From NCBI GenBank assembly GCA_030146875.1, contig JASLAX010000147.1:1-6795 (forward strand): 6,795 nucleotides of DNA. Direction: 5' to 3'. Under the pieces are notes generated by a model. That model made no database searches. It was not told the origin of the DNA and saw nothing but the letters and a program-made list of their open reading frames with translations. Numbering within the stretch: position 1 is the first letter of the stretch; every line of letters begins with the position of its first letter. Positions 5,233 through 6,795 of the stretch are shown one piece after another. Origin of the DNA: Longimicrobiaceae bacterium. GTDB lineage: Bacteria; Gemmatimonadota; Gemmatimonadetes; Longimicrobiales; Longimicrobiaceae. The position numbers and the translations under genes are program-made.

Positions 5233-5867
5233 TACCTTCCCTTCAGCCGCAGCTTCACCGCGTTCCGGAACACCGTGGGCGGCACGCGGCGGGTGACGGG
5301 GTCGGTGGCCGCGAGCCAGGTGCTAGCGTCCAGGTCCACGATCAGCGTCTCGGGGGCGTCCTGGTCCGGCGAGAACGGCAGCGCGGACTCGACCACCAGC
5401 GAGTCGCCGGAGGGAATGTCGACCACCACCGTTCCCGTGATCGCGATGCCGCCGACGGTGAGCCCGCCCGTCACCTGCGCAGCGACGTTCCGGAAGACGA
5501 CGCGGGCCCGGGTGTAGGGCGCCGCGGGCACCTGGCCGCGCGCCACGCGGACGGTGTCGCGCCCGTCGAGCTGCACGGCCGTGGGCGAGCCCCCGCCGGG
5601 GATGGCCGATGCCCCCGCGGCCGTGAACAGGCGCACGTCGGCGGTGAAGACGGCGAAACCCTGTCCCCGCGCCGACGTGAAGCGCGGCTCCCCCGGCCCG
5701 CGGACGAAGCGCGCCCCGTCCGTCCGCGACGGGGACGGCTCCGGGGTGGCGTCGCCGGTGGCGACGGTCTCCACGTCGCGCTGGCCGCCGACCACCACCT
5801 CCTTGCCGCAGCCGGCCAGGAGCAGGGTGGAGAGCGCGAGCGCCGCGATGGGATGGATGGCCTTCAT
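5232..5867 (-). CDS. Predicted lipoprotein, beta-rich, 211 aa
   Basis: A secreted lipoprotein of unknown function. The signal peptide MKAIHPIAALALSTLLLAGC has a textbook lipobox LAGC with Cys20. A low-complexity linker rich in Thr, Pro and Ser (about 28-50) leads to a beta-rich domain. This alternates strands such as FAVFTADVRLF, TRARVVFRNV and TGTVVVDIPSGDSLVVESAL, and ends with LIVDLDASTWL and VFRNAVKLRLKGR. The layout recalls uncharacterised proteins that follow a carbohydrate-binding-like or DUF4382-like pattern; I would not press that. The ATG overlaps the stop of the upstream TPR gene (ATGA), so translation is coupled, and GGAG lies 9 nt upstream inside that gene. The gene ends in the convergent terminator shared with mscL. 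Confidence 0.88.
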   Translation of the reverse strand: MKAIHPIAALALSTLLLAGCGKEVVVGGQRDVETVATGDATPEPSPSRTDGARFVRGPGEPRFTSARGQGFAVFTADVRLFTAAGASAIPGGGSPTAVQLDGRDTVRVARGQVPAAPYTRARVVFRNVAAQVTGGLTVGGIAITGTVVVDIPSGDSLVVESALPFSPDQDAPETLIVDLDASTWLAATDPVTRRVPPTVFRNAVKLRLKGR

Positions 5868-6795
5868 GGTCCGTCTCTCCGTTCCGTGTCCGCCCCGGCG
5901 GCGCCCAGGCGCGCCAGGTCCGCCTCCACCCGCGCCCGGTCGGGCCCGGCGCCGAGACGCTCGTAGATGCCGCGCGCCTCTTCGAGCCGCGCGCGGGCCG
6001 CCTCGGCGCTCCCCGTCTCCGCCTCCAGCAGCCCGTACTCGTGCTGCGTCTCCGCCACCTCCAGCGGCGACGTGCCGGGGGCGCGGCACAGGTCCAGCGC
6101 CTGCTCGAAGAACAGGAACCCCTCCGGGTCGCGCCGCTCCCGCGCGGCCCGCCCCAGCAGGCGGTAGACGGGCGGGAGCAGGGCCACCAGCCCGTTCGCC
6201 ACCGCCAGCGCCTCCGCCTCGCGCGCCGCGCCCTGCGCCTCGGCCGCCCGCCCCTGCTCCAGGAGGCAGTCGCCCAGGTTCACCAGCACCGAGGCGCGCA
6301 GCCCCGGCCCGCTCTCGCCGCGCAGGGCGCGCCGGTAGGCGGACTCCGCCTCGCTCGCCAGGCCGCTCGCCAGGAGCAGCCGCGCGCGCCCGTTCTCCAG
6401 CGGCAGGCGGGCGGTGGCGTCGCCGGTGGCGCGGACCACCTCCTCCGCCCGGTTCAGCCACGCGGTCGCGGCGGCCAGGTCGCCCGCGCGCCGCTCGGCC
6501 ACGGAGAGGTTGCTGCAGAGCTGCCAGAGGAGGCGCGACGGACCGTCGCCTTCCACCCTGGCCACCCCGCGCAGGTACCAGTCGCGCGCCTCCTGCCAGC
6601 GCCCCTGGTCCACGCGCACGTTCCCCATCCCCTGGCAGGCGACCACCGCCCCCGCCGCGTCACGCAGCGCCTCCGCCACCTCGAACGCCGCGGCGTAGCG
6701 GCGGGCCGCGTCGTCCAGGGCGCCGCGGTCGCGGGCCAGCCGGGCCAGGCGCGGCAGGGCCAGCGCCTCGCCGCGGCGGTCCCGGGGGCGGCGCC
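5864..6795 (-). CDS. TPR-repeat protein, N-terminus beyond the window
   Basis: The frame is open to the right edge, so only the last 309 residues are seen; a GTG at 6679 is internal and not a credible start because repeat sequence continues upstream of it. The protein is a chain of about seven tetratricopeptide-like helix pairs, recognisable by units such as GRWQEARDWYLRGVA, GDLAAATAWLNRAEE, SEAESAYRRAL, GRAAEAQGAAREAEAL and SAEAARARLEEARGIYERLG. Such arrays bind partner proteins. The missing N-terminus could carry an effector domain, for example a kinase, ATPase or transcriptional activator module. It lies in an operon with the downstream lipoprotein (4-bp ATGA overlap). The codon use is extremely GC-rich, like the rest of the right flank. 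Confidence 0.85.
   Translation of the reverse strand, partial: RRPRDRRGEALALPRLARLARDRGALDDAARRYAAAFEVAEALRDAAGAVVACQGMGNVRVDQGRWQEARDWYLRGVARVEGDGPSRLLWQLCSNLSVAERRAGDLAAATAWLNRAEEVVRATGDATARLPLENGRARLLLASGLASEAESAYRRALRGESGPGLRASVLVNLGDCLLEQGRAAEAQGAAREAEALAVANGLVALLPPVYRLLGRAARERRDPEGFLFFEQALDLCRAPGTSPLEVAETQHEYGLLEAETGSAEAARARLEEARGIYERLGAGPDRARVEADLARLGAAGADTERRDGP

Noticed and set aside
4483..5517. Plus-strand open frame of 344 codons across mscL
   Set aside because: It overlaps MscL in another frame and is Arg/Gly-rich with no recognisable fold, while MscL itself is unmistakable.
5868..6461. Upstream extension of the lipoprotein reading frame
   Set aside because: The extension is low-complexity Ala/Gly/Arg and lies antiphase to the TPR repeats; the ATG at 5867 gives a perfect lipoprotein signal peptide.

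Overview
The window looks like a chromosomal piece of a high-GC bacterium. The style of the flanking genes (a Gly/Ala/Arg-rich TPR protein, a beta-rich lipoprotein, an MscL with a zinc-ribbon tail) would suit Gemmatimonadota or a similar soil lineage. No phylogenetic marker is present, so that placement is only an inference.

About positions 194-4225 hold an integron-type gene-cassette array read on the minus strand, with no integrase visible. Three near-identical elements of about 100 bp (1590-1690, 2310-2409, 2996-3097) have the attC layout. In the two clean copies GCCTAAC and GTTAGGC form the outer pair; inside are long GC-rich complementary arms with one unpaired A and a variable centre. 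Reading the minus strand from right to left, the array starts at a lone GTTAGGC core (4225-4219). Next come a predicted Mrr-like PD-(D/E)XK nuclease gene (3132-4166) and attC (3097-2996). They are followed by a 190-aa protein of unknown function whose stop codon lies in the next attC (2409-2310). After that comes a cassette-sized interval with two small genes, a 75-aa protein and a cysteine-rich probable zinc-ribbon protein. The third attC (1690-1590) is degenerate, and a 415-aa lipoprotein with a Gln/Met/Arg-rich, probably coiled-coil segment follows it. No integrase gene is seen, so within this window it fits a CALIN (cluster of attC sites lacking an integrase) or the far part of a larger chromosomal integron.

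To the right is ordinary chromosome. A 477-bp stretch without a convincing gene (4226-4702) precedes mscL on the plus strand (4703-5143). A large hairpin lies between mscL and a convergent minus-strand operon. That operon consists of a TPR-repeat protein, cut by the right window edge, translationally overlapped (ATGA) with a secreted lipoprotein gene (5232-5867).

The cassette genes are independent passengers rather than one pathway. The most interesting is the nuclease cassette, which is visibly less GC-rich than the flanks and could be a stand-alone anti-phage or anti-plasmid gene with an unrecognised C-terminal half. The left 193 bases hold no gene I can support.
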